Source: Thalassolituus sp006212115
Lineage (GTDB): Bacteria > Pseudomonadota > Gammaproteobacteria > Pseudomonadales > Oceanobacteraceae
NCBI RefSeq assembly: GCF_040372045.1
Contig: NZ_BAABWH010000007.1
Length of the DNA: 64,000 bases
Strand: one strand, 5' to 3'
The position numbers and the translations under genes are program-made. The first letter of the stretch is position 1; the number at the start of each line of letters is the position of its first letter. Shown piece by piece: positions 8,828-17,453 of the stretch. The notes under the pieces are model-generated. The model made no database searches and was not told where the DNA came from. It worked only from the letters and a program-made list of their open reading frames with translations.

Positions 8828-9310
8828 ATGCACTGCCCTTTCTGCGCACATCCAGAAACCAAAGTCATCGACTCACGTCTGGTCGCCGATGGCGAACAGA
8901 TTCGTCGTCGCAGAGAGTGCACGTCCTGTGGTGAACGCTACACCACATTCGAAACCGCCGAACTGGTCATGCCTAAAGTCATTAAGCAGGACGGTACGCG
9001 CGAACCCTTCAACGAAGAAAAACTCCGCCTTGGCATTCAGCGCGCTCTGGAGAAACGTCCAGTCAGCGTAGAGTCGATCGAAGCAGCGCTCACTCATATC
9101 AAGCAAAAGCTACGAGCAACCGGTGAACGGGAAGTACCGAGCCGCATGGTCGGTGAATGGGTTATGGAGGAGCTGCGGTCACTCGACGAAGTGGCCTTCG
9201 TTCGCTTTGCCTCTGTTTATCGAAGCTTTAAAGATCTGGACGAATTCCGGGCCGAAATTGAGCGCATGAGCGTTCAGGCTTCAGTGCCGGACGAGGAATC
9301 CAGCCAATGA
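8828..9310 (+). CDS. nrdR: transcriptional repressor NrdR
   Basis: Represses ribonucleotide reductase genes when it binds ATP/dATP. The 160-residue protein starts with the zinc ribbon (MHCPFC...CTSCGERYTTFE) and continues with the ATP-cone domain (TREPFNEEKL, RALEKRPVS). ATG 8828 is used because family members begin exactly at the CxxC ribbon; the in-frame ATG at 8783 adds an unrelated 15-residue leader. Its stop overlaps the ribD start by ATGA, the usual gammaproteobacterial arrangement, so nrdR is the first gene of the riboflavin operon here. No NrdR box is visible, since no nrd genes are in the window. Confidence 0.98.
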   Translation: MHCPFCAHPETKVIDSRLVADGEQIRRRRECTSCGERYTTFETAELVMPKVIKQDGTREPFNEEKLRLGIQRALEKRPVSVESIEAALTHIKQKLRATGEREVPSRMVGEWVMEELRSLDEVAFVRFASVYRSFKDLDEFRAEIERMSVQASVPDEESSQ

Positions 9311-10446
9311 GTGTTGCCACAGTGGCAGACCGTCAATGGATGGCGGCGGCACTGAAACTTGCAGCACAAGGAATGTATTCCACCAGCCCCAATCCCAGAG
9401 TGGGTTGCATACTGGTCAAAGACGGTGAAGCCATCGGCGAGGGCTGGCACCAGAAGGCTGGCGAACCTCATGCAGAAGTTCTGGCCCTGAGAGCAGCGGG
9501 CGACAACGCTCGTGGTGCAACCGCCTACGTCACACTGGAACCATGCAGTCACTACGGTCGAACACCACCTTGTGCTGAAGGCCTTATTAAAGCGGGCGTT
9601 AGCCGCGTCGTTGCCGCCGTATGCGACCCCAATCCGGACGTCGCGGGTCGTGGTTTTCAGATGCTTCGGGAAGCAGGTATAGAAGTCGTTGAACGCTGCC
9701 TGGAAGATCAGGCTTCCGCCATCAACGAGGGCTTTATGAAACGCATGCGAACGGGGCTCCCCCTTGTGCGTATGAAGTTAGCTATGAGTCTGGATGGCCG
9801 CACCGCCATGGCCTCTGGCCAGAGCCAGTGGATCACTGGCCCGGAAGCCCGTCGTGATGTACAGCGCTTACGCGCGCAGAGCTGCGCCGTAATTACAGGC
9901 GCAGATAGCGTATTGATCGACAATCCCTCTATGACGGTCAGGTCTGAAGAAGCCGGGCTCACCATTCCTGCAGATCTGCAGCGTCAGCCCCTTCGTGTCA
10001 TTGTCGACGGCGAGCATCGTGTTAACGCCTCAGCAAAGATTTTTGCTCAGGCCGGTGACATTCTGATTGCCAGTAGAGTAGCCCCCACTACGCCGGTGGA
10101 ACGAGACGCTAACTCAGGCAATCTGACCTATTGGGCCGGCGAGAAAAATGATCGTACCGACCTCTCGGGTTTGTTGCGCCATCTTGCGGAGCAGGGTCAT
10201 AACGAGATATTGGTGGAAAGCGGTGCTCAACTGGCTGGCGCCTTCGTAAGGGCAGGCCTGGTCGATGAACTTATCGTATACTGCGCGCCAACGATACTCG
10301 GAAGCGACGCTCGTCCCCTGCTATCATTGCCTATAGGCGATATGGCAGCACAAATTCGTTGGCGGTGGCAGGACGTACGCATGGTCGGTGACGACCTGCG
10401 CCTGACAATGCGCCCTGAATTACAATCCTCACCAGATAAGGCCTGA
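9307..10446 (+). CDS. ribD: bifunctional diaminohydroxyphosphoribosylaminopyrimidine deaminase / 5-amino-6-(5-phosphoribosylamino)uracil reductase
   Basis: Catalyses the second and third steps of riboflavin synthesis in the cytosol. The N-terminal cytidine-deaminase-like domain shows the zinc ligands in GEPHAEVLAL (HAE) and LEPCSHYGRTPPC. The C-terminal reductase domain (from about residue 150) shows LAMSLDGRTA, SQWITG and NEILVESGAQLAG. At 379 residues it has normal length. It overlaps nrdR by 4 bases and ribE begins 1 base after its stop, so the three are co-transcribed and probably translationally coupled. Confidence 0.97.
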   Translation: MSVATVADRQWMAAALKLAAQGMYSTSPNPRVGCILVKDGEAIGEGWHQKAGEPHAEVLALRAAGDNARGATAYVTLEPCSHYGRTPPCAEGLIKAGVSRVVAAVCDPNPDVAGRGFQMLREAGIEVVERCLEDQASAINEGFMKRMRTGLPLVRMKLAMSLDGRTAMASGQSQWITGPEARRDVQRLRAQSCAVITGADSVLIDNPSMTVRSEEAGLTIPADLQRQPLRVIVDGEHRVNASAKIFAQAGDILIASRVAPTTPVERDANSGNLTYWAGEKNDRTDLSGLLRHLAEQGHNEILVESGAQLAGAFVRAGLVDELIVYCAPTILGSDARPLLSLPIGDMAAQIRWRWQDVRMVGDDLRLTMRPELQSSPDKA

Positions 10447-10447
10447 C

Positions 10448-11098
10448 GTGTTTACCGGTATTATTGAAGCAGTCGGAAGTATCAGCAGCGCGCGCGCTGA
10501 ACAGGGCGACGTACGTTTGCGTATCCATACCGGATCCCTCGACCTTGATGACGTAAAACTGGGCGACAGCATCGCCACCAACGGAGTCTGCCTGACTGTA
10601 GTTGCATGTCACGGCGATGGTTTCGAAGCCGATGTCTCTCGGGAGTCTCTGGCACATACTCGCATTGGTCAGTGGTCTGCGGGGACTCGCGTTAACCTGG
10701 AAAAAGCCATGCTGCCGACGACCCGTATGGGCGGCCATATCGTCAGTGGTCATGTCGACGGTGTAGGTACCATTCGTAAACGCGAAGCGGACGCCCGTTC
10801 GATTCGCTTTGATGTCGAAGTACCCGCTGAATTACGACGTTACATCGCAGCGAAAGGCTCGGTCACGGTCGATGGCGTCAGCCTGACCACGAACGCCCTG
10901 ACTGCGACAGGATTCAGTTTGAATATCGTGCCTCATACGGCACAGGAAACGACGTTAGCCGATTTGCAGGCTGGCGCAGAGGTGCACCTGGAGGTCGACG
11001 TCATCGCACGCTACCTCGAACAGTTACTGGGGCACACCCAAGATCAGAAAAGTCAGATCACACCAGCATTTCTTGCTGAAAATGGCTTTTGGAAATAA
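10448..11098 (+). CDS. ribE: riboflavin synthase alpha chain
   Basis: Dismutates two 6,7-dimethyl-8-ribityllumazine molecules to riboflavin and the pyrimidine precursor (called ribC in E. coli nomenclature). The 216-residue protein has the two lumazine-binding repeats: MFTGIIEAVG...LGDSIATNGVCLTV, then MGGHIVSGHVDGVG...VDGVSLT. The start codon is GTG at 10448, 1 base after the ribD stop; the translated product begins MFTGII, the invariant family start, so the choice is secure. Confidence 0.97.
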   Translation: MFTGIIEAVGSISSARAEQGDVRLRIHTGSLDLDDVKLGDSIATNGVCLTVVACHGDGFEADVSRESLAHTRIGQWSAGTRVNLEKAMLPTTRMGGHIVSGHVDGVGTIRKREADARSIRFDVEVPAELRRYIAAKGSVTVDGVSLTTNALTATGFSLNIVPHTAQETTLADLQAGAEVHLEVDVIARYLEQLLGHTQDQKSQITPAFLAENGFWK

Positions 11099-11110
11099 GC
11101 GGGAATTATT

Positions 11111-12226
11111 ATGGCTCTGAACAGCATCGAAGAAATTATCGCCGACATCCGCGACGGTAAAATGGTCATTCTGATGGATGATGAAGACCGTGAAAATGAA
11201 GGCGATATTATTGTTGCCTCTGAAAAAGTAACGCCGGACATTATTAATTTTATGGCCACGGAGGCGCGTGGTCTTATTTGCCTGACACTGACCGGTGAGC
11301 GTTGTGACTACCTCGGTCTGCCTTCGATGGTCGCAGGCAACGGCGCTAAATTTTCTACGCCATTTACCGTATCGATTGAAGCAGCAGAAGGCGTCACGAC
11401 AGGTATTTCGGCAGCGGATCGCGCGACAACGATTCTGGCTGCCGTGAATCCCATGGGCAAACCAGAAGATATCGTGCAGCCGGGACATATTTTCCCGCTG
11501 CGTGCCCGTCCGGGTGGTGTTCTTAGCCGTGCCGGTCACACCGAAGCCGGCTGTGATCTCGCACGCCTTGCGGGTCTGATTCCTTCGGCGGCGATTGTCG
11601 AAGTCATGAACGCCGACGGCACCATGGCGCGTCGCCCTGACCTCGAAGTGTTTGCTGAAAAGCACGGTCTGAAAATCGGCACGATTGCCGATTTAATTCA
11701 GTACCGTATGACCAATGAGAAGACCATCGAGGTCATTTCTGAAGACAAAGCGCACACCGAATTTGGTGATTTCAATCTGGTCACCTTTAAAGACACGATC
11801 CAGAACGAAACGCACCTTGCTCTGACCATGGGTGACATCGATCCGGAAGAACCGACTCTGGTGCGCGTCCAGACCAATAACATGATTCGTGATGTGCTTG
11901 GCCTGCGCTCCTGTGAGTCAGGCAGTTGGTCGTCAACGGCCGCCCTTGAGCGTATCGCCAAAGAAGGAAAAGGCGTGCTGGTTCTGCTGTCTGCAGACCA
12001 GAAAGAAAATGTCGGCGCCTCACTGGATCACTTTTTTGGTCGCACGCGTCCGATGCGCAGCCCGAATACCGACAGCAGCGGCGCCTTCCTCACCATTGGT
12101 ACAGGCTCCCAGATACTGCGTGAGTTGAATATCCGCAAAATGCGTTTGCTCAGCTCTGAAATGAAATACAGCGGCATCTCTGGTTTCGATCTCGAAATCA
12201 CAGAATACCTGCCATTCAGCGAATAA
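11111..12226 (+). CDS. ribB: 3,4-dihydroxy-2-butanone 4-phosphate synthase with degenerate GTP cyclohydrolase II domain (RibBX type)
   Basis: The N-terminal half (about 1-200) is a complete RibB enzyme making the four-carbon unit of riboflavin from ribulose 5-phosphate: DDEDRENEGD and RAGHTEAGCDLARL are intact. The C-terminal half (about 205-371) has the GTP cyclohydrolase II fold but has lost its chemistry: where active enzymes have CxxxxxxSLRCDCG for zinc, this protein has GLRSCESG with only one Cys, and the RQEGRNIG motif is replaced by ADQKENVG. This matches the RibBX proteins known from Shewanella and other gammaproteobacteria. A true RibA must be encoded elsewhere, because none is in the window. 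It lies 12 bp after ribE. Confidence 0.95.
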   Translation: MALNSIEEIIADIRDGKMVILMDDEDRENEGDIIVASEKVTPDIINFMATEARGLICLTLTGERCDYLGLPSMVAGNGAKFSTPFTVSIEAAEGVTTGISAADRATTILAAVNPMGKPEDIVQPGHIFPLRARPGGVLSRAGHTEAGCDLARLAGLIPSAAIVEVMNADGTMARRPDLEVFAEKHGLKIGTIADLIQYRMTNEKTIEVISEDKAHTEFGDFNLVTFKDTIQNETHLALTMGDIDPEEPTLVRVQTNNMIRDVLGLRSCESGSWSSTAALERIAKEGKGVLVLLSADQKENVGASLDHFFGRTRPMRSPNTDSSGAFLTIGTGSQILRELNIRKMRLLSSEMKYSGISGFDLEITEYLPFSE

Positions 12227-12246
12227 TTGATCGACAGGAAATGAAC

Positions 12247-12723
12247 ATGAAAAACATACGTACAATCGAAGGGAATCTCACACCTAACGATGGTAAATAC
12301 GCCATTGTTGTCGGCCGCTGGAACGCCTTTGTCGTAGAAAGCCTGCTAGAAGGTGCCGTGGACTCTTTGGTTCGCCACGGTGTTAAAGAAGACGACATCA
12401 CCATCATCCGCGCACCGGGCGCTGTCGAGATTCCACTGGTCGTTAAAAAAGCAGCGGCTTCTGGTAAATATGATGCCGTTATCGCTCTGGGTGCGGTCAT
12501 CCGTGGTGGCACACCACATTTCGAATTCGTCGCTGGCGAGTGTTCGAAAGGTCTGGCATCGGTCATGATGGAATACGATATTCCTGTTGCCTTCGGCGTA
12601 TTGACCGTCGACACCATAGAACAAGCTATTGAACGCTCTGGTACCAAGGCTGGTAATAAGGGTGAAGAAGCAGCGATGTCCGCCTTTGAGATGGTGGCAT
12701 TGTTGAAAGAAATGGAGGCCTGA
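12247..12723 (+). CDS. ribH: 6,7-dimethyl-8-ribityllumazine synthase
   Basis: Condenses the pyrimidine and the butanone phosphate into lumazine, the penultimate riboflavin step; forms icosahedral or decameric shells. Family motifs: VVGRWNAFVVESLLEGA, APGAVEIPL, ALGAVIRGGTPHFEFV and the C-terminal AFGVLTVDT. Two in-frame ATGs compete: at 12241 the AGGA ribosome site is only 1 base away, while at 12247 it is 6-7 bases away, so 12247 is chosen (158 residues). It is part of the run ribE-ribBX-ribH-nusB. Confidence 0.96.
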   Translation: MKNIRTIEGNLTPNDGKYAIVVGRWNAFVVESLLEGAVDSLVRHGVKEDDITIIRAPGAVEIPLVVKKAAASGKYDAVIALGAVIRGGTPHFEFVAGECSKGLASVMMEYDIPVAFGVLTVDTIEQAIERSGTKAGNKGEEAAMSAFEMVALLKEMEA

Positions 12724-12727
12724 GGGA

Positions 12728-13189
12728 ATGTCCCGAGCGTCTGGTCATCAGAAATCAAGCCCAGCAGCACGCCGTAAAGCGCGCCGTTTTGCATTGCAGG
12801 CCCTGTATCAATGGCAAGTATCCGGCAGCGGCCTCGCTGATATCGAAGCCGAATTCCGTACCGACAACGATATGAGTAAAGTGGACGTCGAATACTTCCA
12901 CGATATTCTTTACGGTGTTCCGAAAGAGAAAAGCCAGCTGGATGAAAAAATTCAGCCGTTCCTGGATCGTCGCATCGACGAGCTCACTCCAGTCGAAATG
13001 GCGATTCTGCGTTTAGGCGCATTTGAAATGTGTCACCGTATCGATGTGCCGTATAAGGTCGTCATTAACGAGGCCATTGAACTCGCCAAAACCTTCGGCG
13101 CCACCGACGGCCACAAATACGTAAATGGCGTACTGGATAAGCTGGCTCAACGTGAGCGTATGGTTGAAATCCGTGGCGGCAAAGGCTGA
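12728..13189 (+). CDS. nusB: transcription antitermination factor NusB
   Basis: Binds the boxA RNA with S10 (NusE) and supports rRNA antitermination. The 153-residue protein shows the family blocks ARRKARRFALQALYQWQ, LTPVEMAILRLGAFE and VINEAIELAKTFG...YVNGVLDKLA. GGAGG at 12714-12718, inside the end of ribH, is 9 bases before ATG 12728, so translation is coupled to ribH. The ribH-nusB-thiL order is typical of gammaproteobacteria. Confidence 0.98.
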   Translation: MSRASGHQKSSPAARRKARRFALQALYQWQVSGSGLADIEAEFRTDNDMSKVDVEYFHDILYGVPKEKSQLDEKIQPFLDRRIDELTPVEMAILRLGAFEMCHRIDVPYKVVINEAIELAKTFGATDGHKYVNGVLDKLAQRERMVEIRGGKG

Positions 13190-13192
13190 AGT

Positions 13193-14146
13193 TTGAGCCG
13201 TCCGTCTGAGTTTGATCTGATCCGTGACTGCTTCAGTAGCGGTTATCCAGCAGCAAATGATCTGCTGCTGGGGATCGGTGATGACTGCTCACTGATTCGT
13301 CCTCCTGCCGATATGGAATTGGCACAAAGCATCGACACTCAGGTTGCCGGAGTGCACTTCCCCACAGATGCGCCGGGCAATTTAATCGCCAGCCGGGCAT
13401 TGCGCTGTGCAGTGAGCGATCTTGCCGCAATGGGGGCTGTCCCCCAGGGCTTCCACCTTGCGCTGACACTCAGCGACAACAACGAAGACTTTCTCCAGGA
13501 CTTTGCCTCAGGCCTCCGGTTAACGGCAAACACCCTGGGCATACCGCTTCTTGGCGGAGACACAACCTATGGTAAACAACTGACGATCAGTGTGGCCGTT
13601 CAGGGCTGGTTACCACGTGGGCTGGGGCTACGACGGGATGCCGCCCGTGCCGGTCAGGATGTTTGGTTAACAGGCAAAGTTGGGGCTGCGGCTCTGGTCC
13701 TGGATGATATCCTTCGCGACCCTACCCGCGATGATCAAGAAACCGCGCCTTACTACCACCCCAGAGTACACCTCTCGTTTGGCCATTTGCTTCTCAGCCT
13801 CGCCACGTCGGCTATCGATATCTCTGACGGTCTGATTCAGGACGCCAGACATATCGCCAATGCCTCAGGCGTCATCCTCAATTTGGATGCGACTGCCATT
13901 CCTACGTCCGTCTCACCGGAACATTCGCGCTGGCGCGAGTGTCTGACCGGAGGTGACGACTACCAGTTGCTGTTTACGGCGCCGCAATCGGCGCGGGAAC
14001 GCATAGAAGCATGCGCGCTGACAGCAGGTCTGAACCACTGCGCCCGCATTGGGCACGTCGAAGAAGGCGAGCCCGATGTCTGCGTCAGGAAAAACGGAGA
14101 GTTACTGACCTTCGAACAGGAAGGTTATACCCACTTTAACCGCTAA
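13193..14146 (+). CDS. thiL: thiamine-monophosphate kinase
   Basis: ATP-dependent kinase that converts thiamine phosphate to the active thiamine diphosphate. The 317-residue protein shows GIGDDCSLI, the conserved SDLAAMGA, GGDTTYG, and GGDDYQLLFT. The start codon is TTG at 13193, three bases after the nusB stop; it gives MSRPSEFDLI, which aligns with the E. coli start region. In pseudomonads the next genes are usually pgpA and ribA; here they are absent and an exported SIMPL protein follows after a 54-bp gap. Confidence 0.96.
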   Translation: MSRPSEFDLIRDCFSSGYPAANDLLLGIGDDCSLIRPPADMELAQSIDTQVAGVHFPTDAPGNLIASRALRCAVSDLAAMGAVPQGFHLALTLSDNNEDFLQDFASGLRLTANTLGIPLLGGDTTYGKQLTISVAVQGWLPRGLGLRRDAARAGQDVWLTGKVGAAALVLDDILRDPTRDDQETAPYYHPRVHLSFGHLLLSLATSAIDISDGLIQDARHIANASGVILNLDATAIPTSVSPEHSRWRECLTGGDDYQLLFTAPQSARERIEACALTAGLNHCARIGHVEEGEPDVCVRKNGELLTFEQEGYTHFNR

Positions 14147-14200
14147 CACACTGCCAAGGCGACAGAACCGATACGGTCACCGCTTTCAAGGATTGCCAAT

Positions 14201-14926
14201 ATGCCACACAGCACACGCCTCGCCGCACTCACTTGCGTACTACTTTTTTCTTTCTTCAATGTTGCTCCGGCTACCGCTCACGATGAGGTGGCGTATATCG
14301 ATGTCAGTGGTGCAGGTGAGCTTGATGTATTCCCTGACTTTCTGACCCTTTCGCTGGAATTAAGCGCGACAGAAAAAGACGTCGTTGAGGCAAAGAACAA
14401 GGTAGATCGAGCATTTGCGCAGCTCTCAAAAGTCGCCCGTTCTCATGGTATTGAGGAAGACGATATCGAATCCGTACGCATTACCAATTATCCCCAGTGG
14501 GAGTATCAGGGTAATGGCAAGCGGGTCTTGGTAGGACACAGGGTTAATCGTCCTGTTTCCATCACTCTGCGCAATCTGGAGCACTACGGCCCACTCCTTG
14601 AAGATGTACTGACCGATGAACGCTATCGCATTCAGAACACAACGTTAGGCTTCGACAAACCAGAAACCCATAAAAGCAAAGCCCGCCGCCTGGCGCTCCT
14701 TGATGCAAAAGCCAAGGCCGAAGAGATGGCCGCCACGTTAGGTCAGAAAATCACGGGGGTTTTGTGGATTCAGGAACAGGCCGGACGCTTCCCGCAACCG
14801 ATGGCAATGCTGGAAAGCGCCCCGATGATGCGATCGGCCAAAGCCGACGCTGGTAGCGGCATGACAATCCAGGAACAAACTATTAATCAAACCGTACAGG
14901 TTCGCTTTGCAATGGAAGAAGACTGA
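14201..14926 (+). CDS. periplasmic SIMPL (DUF541, YggE-like) domain protein
   Basis: The protein begins with a clear signal peptide (hydrophobic run LTCVLLFSFFNVAP, cleavage likely after ATA) and is otherwise one SIMPL domain: YIDVSGAGELDVFPDF...LSLELSATEKDVVEAK at the start and AKAKAEEMAATLGQKITGVL near the end. Family members in E. coli (YggE) and BP26 are linked to oxidative or envelope stress, with no enzymatic activity defined. AAGGAT sits 7 bases before the ATG. DUF1653 and ybaK follow with almost no spacing, so the three probably form one transcript. Confidence 0.9.
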   Translation: MPHSTRLAALTCVLLFSFFNVAPATAHDEVAYIDVSGAGELDVFPDFLTLSLELSATEKDVVEAKNKVDRAFAQLSKVARSHGIEEDDIESVRITNYPQWEYQGNGKRVLVGHRVNRPVSITLRNLEHYGPLLEDVLTDERYRIQNTTLGFDKPETHKSKARRLALLDAKAKAEEMAATLGQKITGVLWIQEQAGRFPQPMAMLESAPMMRSAKADAGSGMTIQEQTINQTVQVRFAMEED

Positions 14927-14928
14927 CC

Positions 14929-15156
14929 ATGACACAGGCTGCGATCAACCCCGGACGTTACCGCCATTACAAAGGTCAGGAATACGAAGTATTCGGACTG
15001 GTACGTCACAGTGAAACTGAAGAGTGGTTAGTGCACTACCGAACCCTCTACGGCGACTTCAGCCATTGGGTCAGACCTCTGACTATGTTTACAGAAGACG
15101 TTAAAACCCCAGATGGCCCTCAACCGCGCTTCCGCTACTTAGGGCCGATGGAATGA
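14929..15156 (+). CDS. DUF1653 domain protein, 75 aa
   Basis: A small soluble protein that is essentially one DUF1653 domain: GRYRHYKGQEYEVFGLVRHSET, followed by LVHYRTLYGDFSHWVRP. The domain has no established function. It starts 2 bases after the preceding stop and overlaps the next start by ATGA, indicating coupled translation with the SIMPL gene and ybaK. Confidence 0.9.
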   Translation: MTQAAINPGRYRHYKGQEYEVFGLVRHSETEEWLVHYRTLYGDFSHWVRPLTMFTEDVKTPDGPQPRFRYLGPME

Positions 15157-15629
15157 CCCCTGCCGTAATGGCTGTTAAGAAAGCAAAGATCCAGTATGAC
15201 CTGCTTGAATACAGCCATGATGCCGCAGCCGAAAGCTATGGGCTGGAGGCTGCCGAAAAGCTCGCACTAGAACCGGGCAGTGTCTTCAAGACACTGCTGG
15301 TCAGCCTGACAGGCCACCGCAGCAATCTCGCCGTTGCGGTAGTGCCTGTGACACACTCACTCAGCCTGAAGGCAATGGCAAAAGCGTTGGGCGCAAAGAA
15401 AGCCGAAATGGCCGACCCTGTAGTTGCCGAACGCTCAACCGGTTACGTGGTTGGAGGGATCAGTCCTCTGGGACAGAAGAAATCGTTGCCCACCGTTATC
15501 GATACAACAGCACAGCTGCTCCCCCTTGTGCACATCAGTGCGGGACGCAGGGGGTTGGAAATCGCATTGACCGCGAAGGATCTGGCAACATTGAGCAGGG
15601 GCATTTTCGCGCAAATTACGGCAGAATAG
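15153..15629 (+). CDS. ybaK: Cys-tRNA(Pro)/Cys-tRNA(Cys) deacylase YbaK
   Basis: Clears cysteine mischarged onto tRNA(Pro). The 158-residue protein starts MTPAV like E. coli YbaK and shows YSHD, EPGSVFKTLLV, KKAEMADP, STGYVVGGISPLGQKK and the C-terminal GRRGLEIAL block. The lysine needed for catalysis is in the VFKTL segment. The ATG at 15153 overlaps the stop of the DUF1653 gene. Confidence 0.95.
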   Translation: MTPAVMAVKKAKIQYDLLEYSHDAAAESYGLEAAEKLALEPGSVFKTLLVSLTGHRSNLAVAVVPVTHSLSLKAMAKALGAKKAEMADPVVAERSTGYVVGGISPLGQKKSLPTVIDTTAQLLPLVHISAGRRGLEIALTAKDLATLSRGIFAQITAE

Positions 15630-15660
15630 GCGTTTTATACATCAGGTACTTCAGGCTTTT

Positions 15661-16053
15661 ATGAGCGCCTTGCGATTTTTACCTCTGCTATTCATTCTCA
15701 CAGCCGGTTGCACACCGTTGTCCTACCAAGCGGTCAATCTGGATGGTCCGGATAGCGAGTTACAGACGAGCGGCTACATCGATAAAGAAGTCAGCGAAGG
15801 CGTACATGTTATTGAAGTTCGTTATGAGTACCGGGCTGCGTTTGTGTTTCAACACGAGAAGACACTTAGCGAACTGAAGAGCGTTTGGCACCAGCGTGCA
15901 AACGCCCTCTGTAGCAAAGGCTATCAGGGCGAACCTGAAGTTATCCGCCCCGACGAAGCGCGCACAGATGAGTTTTACTGCACCCTCAATGTCTGTCAGA
16001 AATACCCCGTTGTTTCGGGCATTGCCTACTGCAAAGCAACCTACGAACTCTGA
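15661..16053 (+). CDS. small hypothetical lipoprotein
   Basis: 130 residues with a lipoprotein signal: a hydrophobic N-terminus ending in ILTAGC, so Cys17 would be lipidated. The mature part carries four more cysteines (ALCSKG, FYCTLNVCQK, AYCKATY), which suggests disulfides in the periplasm. I do not recognise the family. It is 31 bp after ybaK and its 3' end overlaps the convergent HxlR gene by 13 bp. Confidence 0.7.
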   Translation: MSALRFLPLLFILTAGCTPLSYQAVNLDGPDSELQTSGYIDKEVSEGVHVIEVRYEYRAAFVFQHEKTLSELKSVWHQRANALCSKGYQGEPEVIRPDEARTDEFYCTLNVCQKYPVVSGIAYCKATYEL

Positions 16054-16448
16054 TCCGCCTGCTCTCTGGCCTCGAGTACACGAAGCAGGTTTTCTTCAAT
16101 CCAATCAGCCAATCCAGCCACACGTACAGCGACCTCCTTCCCCATTGGAGTAAGGCTGTACTCCACAAAGGGAGGCACGACTGGGTGTGACACCCGGTGG
16201 ACAAAGCCATCCCGCACCAACGCCTGAAGCGTCTGCGCCAACATTTTTTCACTGACACCGCCCATCTTTCTGCGCAGTTCACTGAAACGGTATGTACCAG
16301 TCTGAAGACCAATCAGCACAAGAACACCCCAGCGACTGGAGACATGACTCAACACATCCCTTGATGGACAGGGCGCTGCAAAGAGATTTCCTCGTTCGAA
16401 CCGAGCCGACAGAGTCTCAGCTTCAGAACCTTGATCAAGATCGCTCAT
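16041..16448 (-). CDS. HxlR-family transcriptional regulator (likely controller of qorB)
   Basis: A 135-residue winged-helix regulator of the HxlR type: CPSRDVLSHVSSRWGVLVLIGL, FSELRRKMGGVSEKMLAQTLQAL, and VEYSLTPMG. In E. coli the equivalent gene (ytfH/qorR) sits divergently from ytfG/qorB, as here. It should therefore control the quinone oxidoreductase and itself, probably through the palindrome in the 91-bp intergenic gap. Only one cysteine is present, near the N-terminus (PCPSRD), the position used by thiol or quinone-sensing relatives such as HypR and QorR. Confidence 0.92.
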   Translation of the reverse strand: MSDLDQGSEAETLSARFERGNLFAAPCPSRDVLSHVSSRWGVLVLIGLQTGTYRFSELRRKMGGVSEKMLAQTLQALVRDGFVHRVSHPVVPPFVEYSLTPMGKEVAVRVAGLADWIEENLLRVLEAREQADQSS

Positions 16449-16473
16449 TCACACTTACCTTTTTGTGCGTACT

Positions 16474-16488
16474 TACTAAAAGTTAGTA
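16474..16488. promoter_or_regulatory. probable HxlR operator
   Basis: A perfect palindrome TACTAA-AAG-TTAGTA lies between the divergent HxlR and qorB genes, 26 bp upstream of the HxlR start and 51 bp upstream of qorB. TA-rich palindromes of this kind are typical of QorR/HxlR-type sites. Binding is inferred. Confidence 0.6.
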
Positions 16489-16539
16489 TAGCTTGTAACG
16501 TACCTCCATCACAGCAACGAATACCATTGGAGAAACGTT

Positions 16540-17400
16540 ATGATTGCTATCACCGGCGCATCTGGCCAACTCGGCCGTCTCGTCATCGATTCCTTACTGA
16601 CATCTGTACCAGCCTCTGAGTTGGTCGCTCTGGTCCGTAATCCGGCCAGCGTCAGTGACCTCAAAGACAAAGGCGTTAACGTCAGGCAGGCCGACTACAC
16701 TCAACCGGATACCCTGATCACGGCCCTACAAGGCGCGGATAAGCTGCTACTGATATCCTCCAGCGAAGTCGGCCAACGCTTAGTTCAGCATCAAAACGTT
16801 ATTGAAGCCGCTAAGGAGACAGGCGTGTCCTTACTTGCCTACACAAGTATCCTGCACGCCGATACTTCACCACTCGGGCTGGCAGATGAACACAAAGCAA
16901 CCGAGGCGGCACTGGCAGACTCCGGCATTCCCCACGTAGTGCTGCGCAACGGCTGGTACAGCGAAAACTACACCGCCAGTGTTCCGGCAGCGCTACAACT
17001 GAATGCACTGTATGGTTCTGCGGCGGATGGTCTGATCGCCTCAGCCGCCCGTGCGGATTACGCCGCTGCCGCCGCAAAAGTCATGACCCTGGACGACCAG
17101 GCAGGCAAAACCTACGAACTCGCGGGTGATACCGCGTACACCCTTGCAGAGCTGGCCGCTGAAATCAGCAAACAAACCGGAAAAGACATTGGCTACGTTA
17201 ATCTGCCCGAAGCAGATTACGCCGGTGCGCTGAAAAACGCAGGTCTGCCCGAACCGCTGGCAGAGATGCTGGCCGAGTCCGATACCGGGGCATCGAAAGG
17301 TGGGCTGTATGACGGGAGTAAAACACTGAGCAGTCTGACTGGAAGAGCGACAACTCCGATGTCCGACTCTGTCACTGCCGCTCTGGAAGCAACTCAGTAA
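16540..17400 (+). CDS. qorB: NAD(P)H:quinone oxidoreductase, NmrA/QorB family
   Basis: Cytosolic atypical short-chain dehydrogenase that reduces quinones with NADPH. The 286-residue protein tracks E. coli QorB along its length: MIAITGASGQLGRLVIDSL (nucleotide-binding glycine motif), LLLISSSEVGQR, YTSILHADTSPLGLADEH, LRNGWYSENY, ASAARADYAAAAAKV and DTGASKGGLYD. GGAG is 7 bases before the ATG. Expression is probably induced by quinone or thiol stress through the divergent HxlR regulator. Confidence 0.95.
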   Translation: MIAITGASGQLGRLVIDSLLTSVPASELVALVRNPASVSDLKDKGVNVRQADYTQPDTLITALQGADKLLLISSSEVGQRLVQHQNVIEAAKETGVSLLAYTSILHADTSPLGLADEHKATEAALADSGIPHVVLRNGWYSENYTASVPAALQLNALYGSAADGLIASAARADYAAAAAKVMTLDDQAGKTYELAGDTAYTLAELAAEISKQTGKDIGYVNLPEADYAGALKNAGLPEPLAEMLAESDTGASKGGLYDGSKTLSSLTGRATTPMSDSVTAALEATQ

Positions 17401-17453
17401 ACAATTGAAAACTGATCACTCAGGCACCCCAAGCTAACGCGGGGTGTCGAGTG

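Noticed and set aside
9200..11110. FMN riboswitch in the riboflavin block
   Set aside because: ribD, ribE and ribBX are separated by 12 bp or less or overlap, leaving no leader for an RFN element, and its conserved boxes are not seen.
12241..12246. ATG 12241 as ribH start
   Set aside because: Its ribosome site is only about 1 base away; ATG 12247 is 6-7 bases from the same AGGAA.
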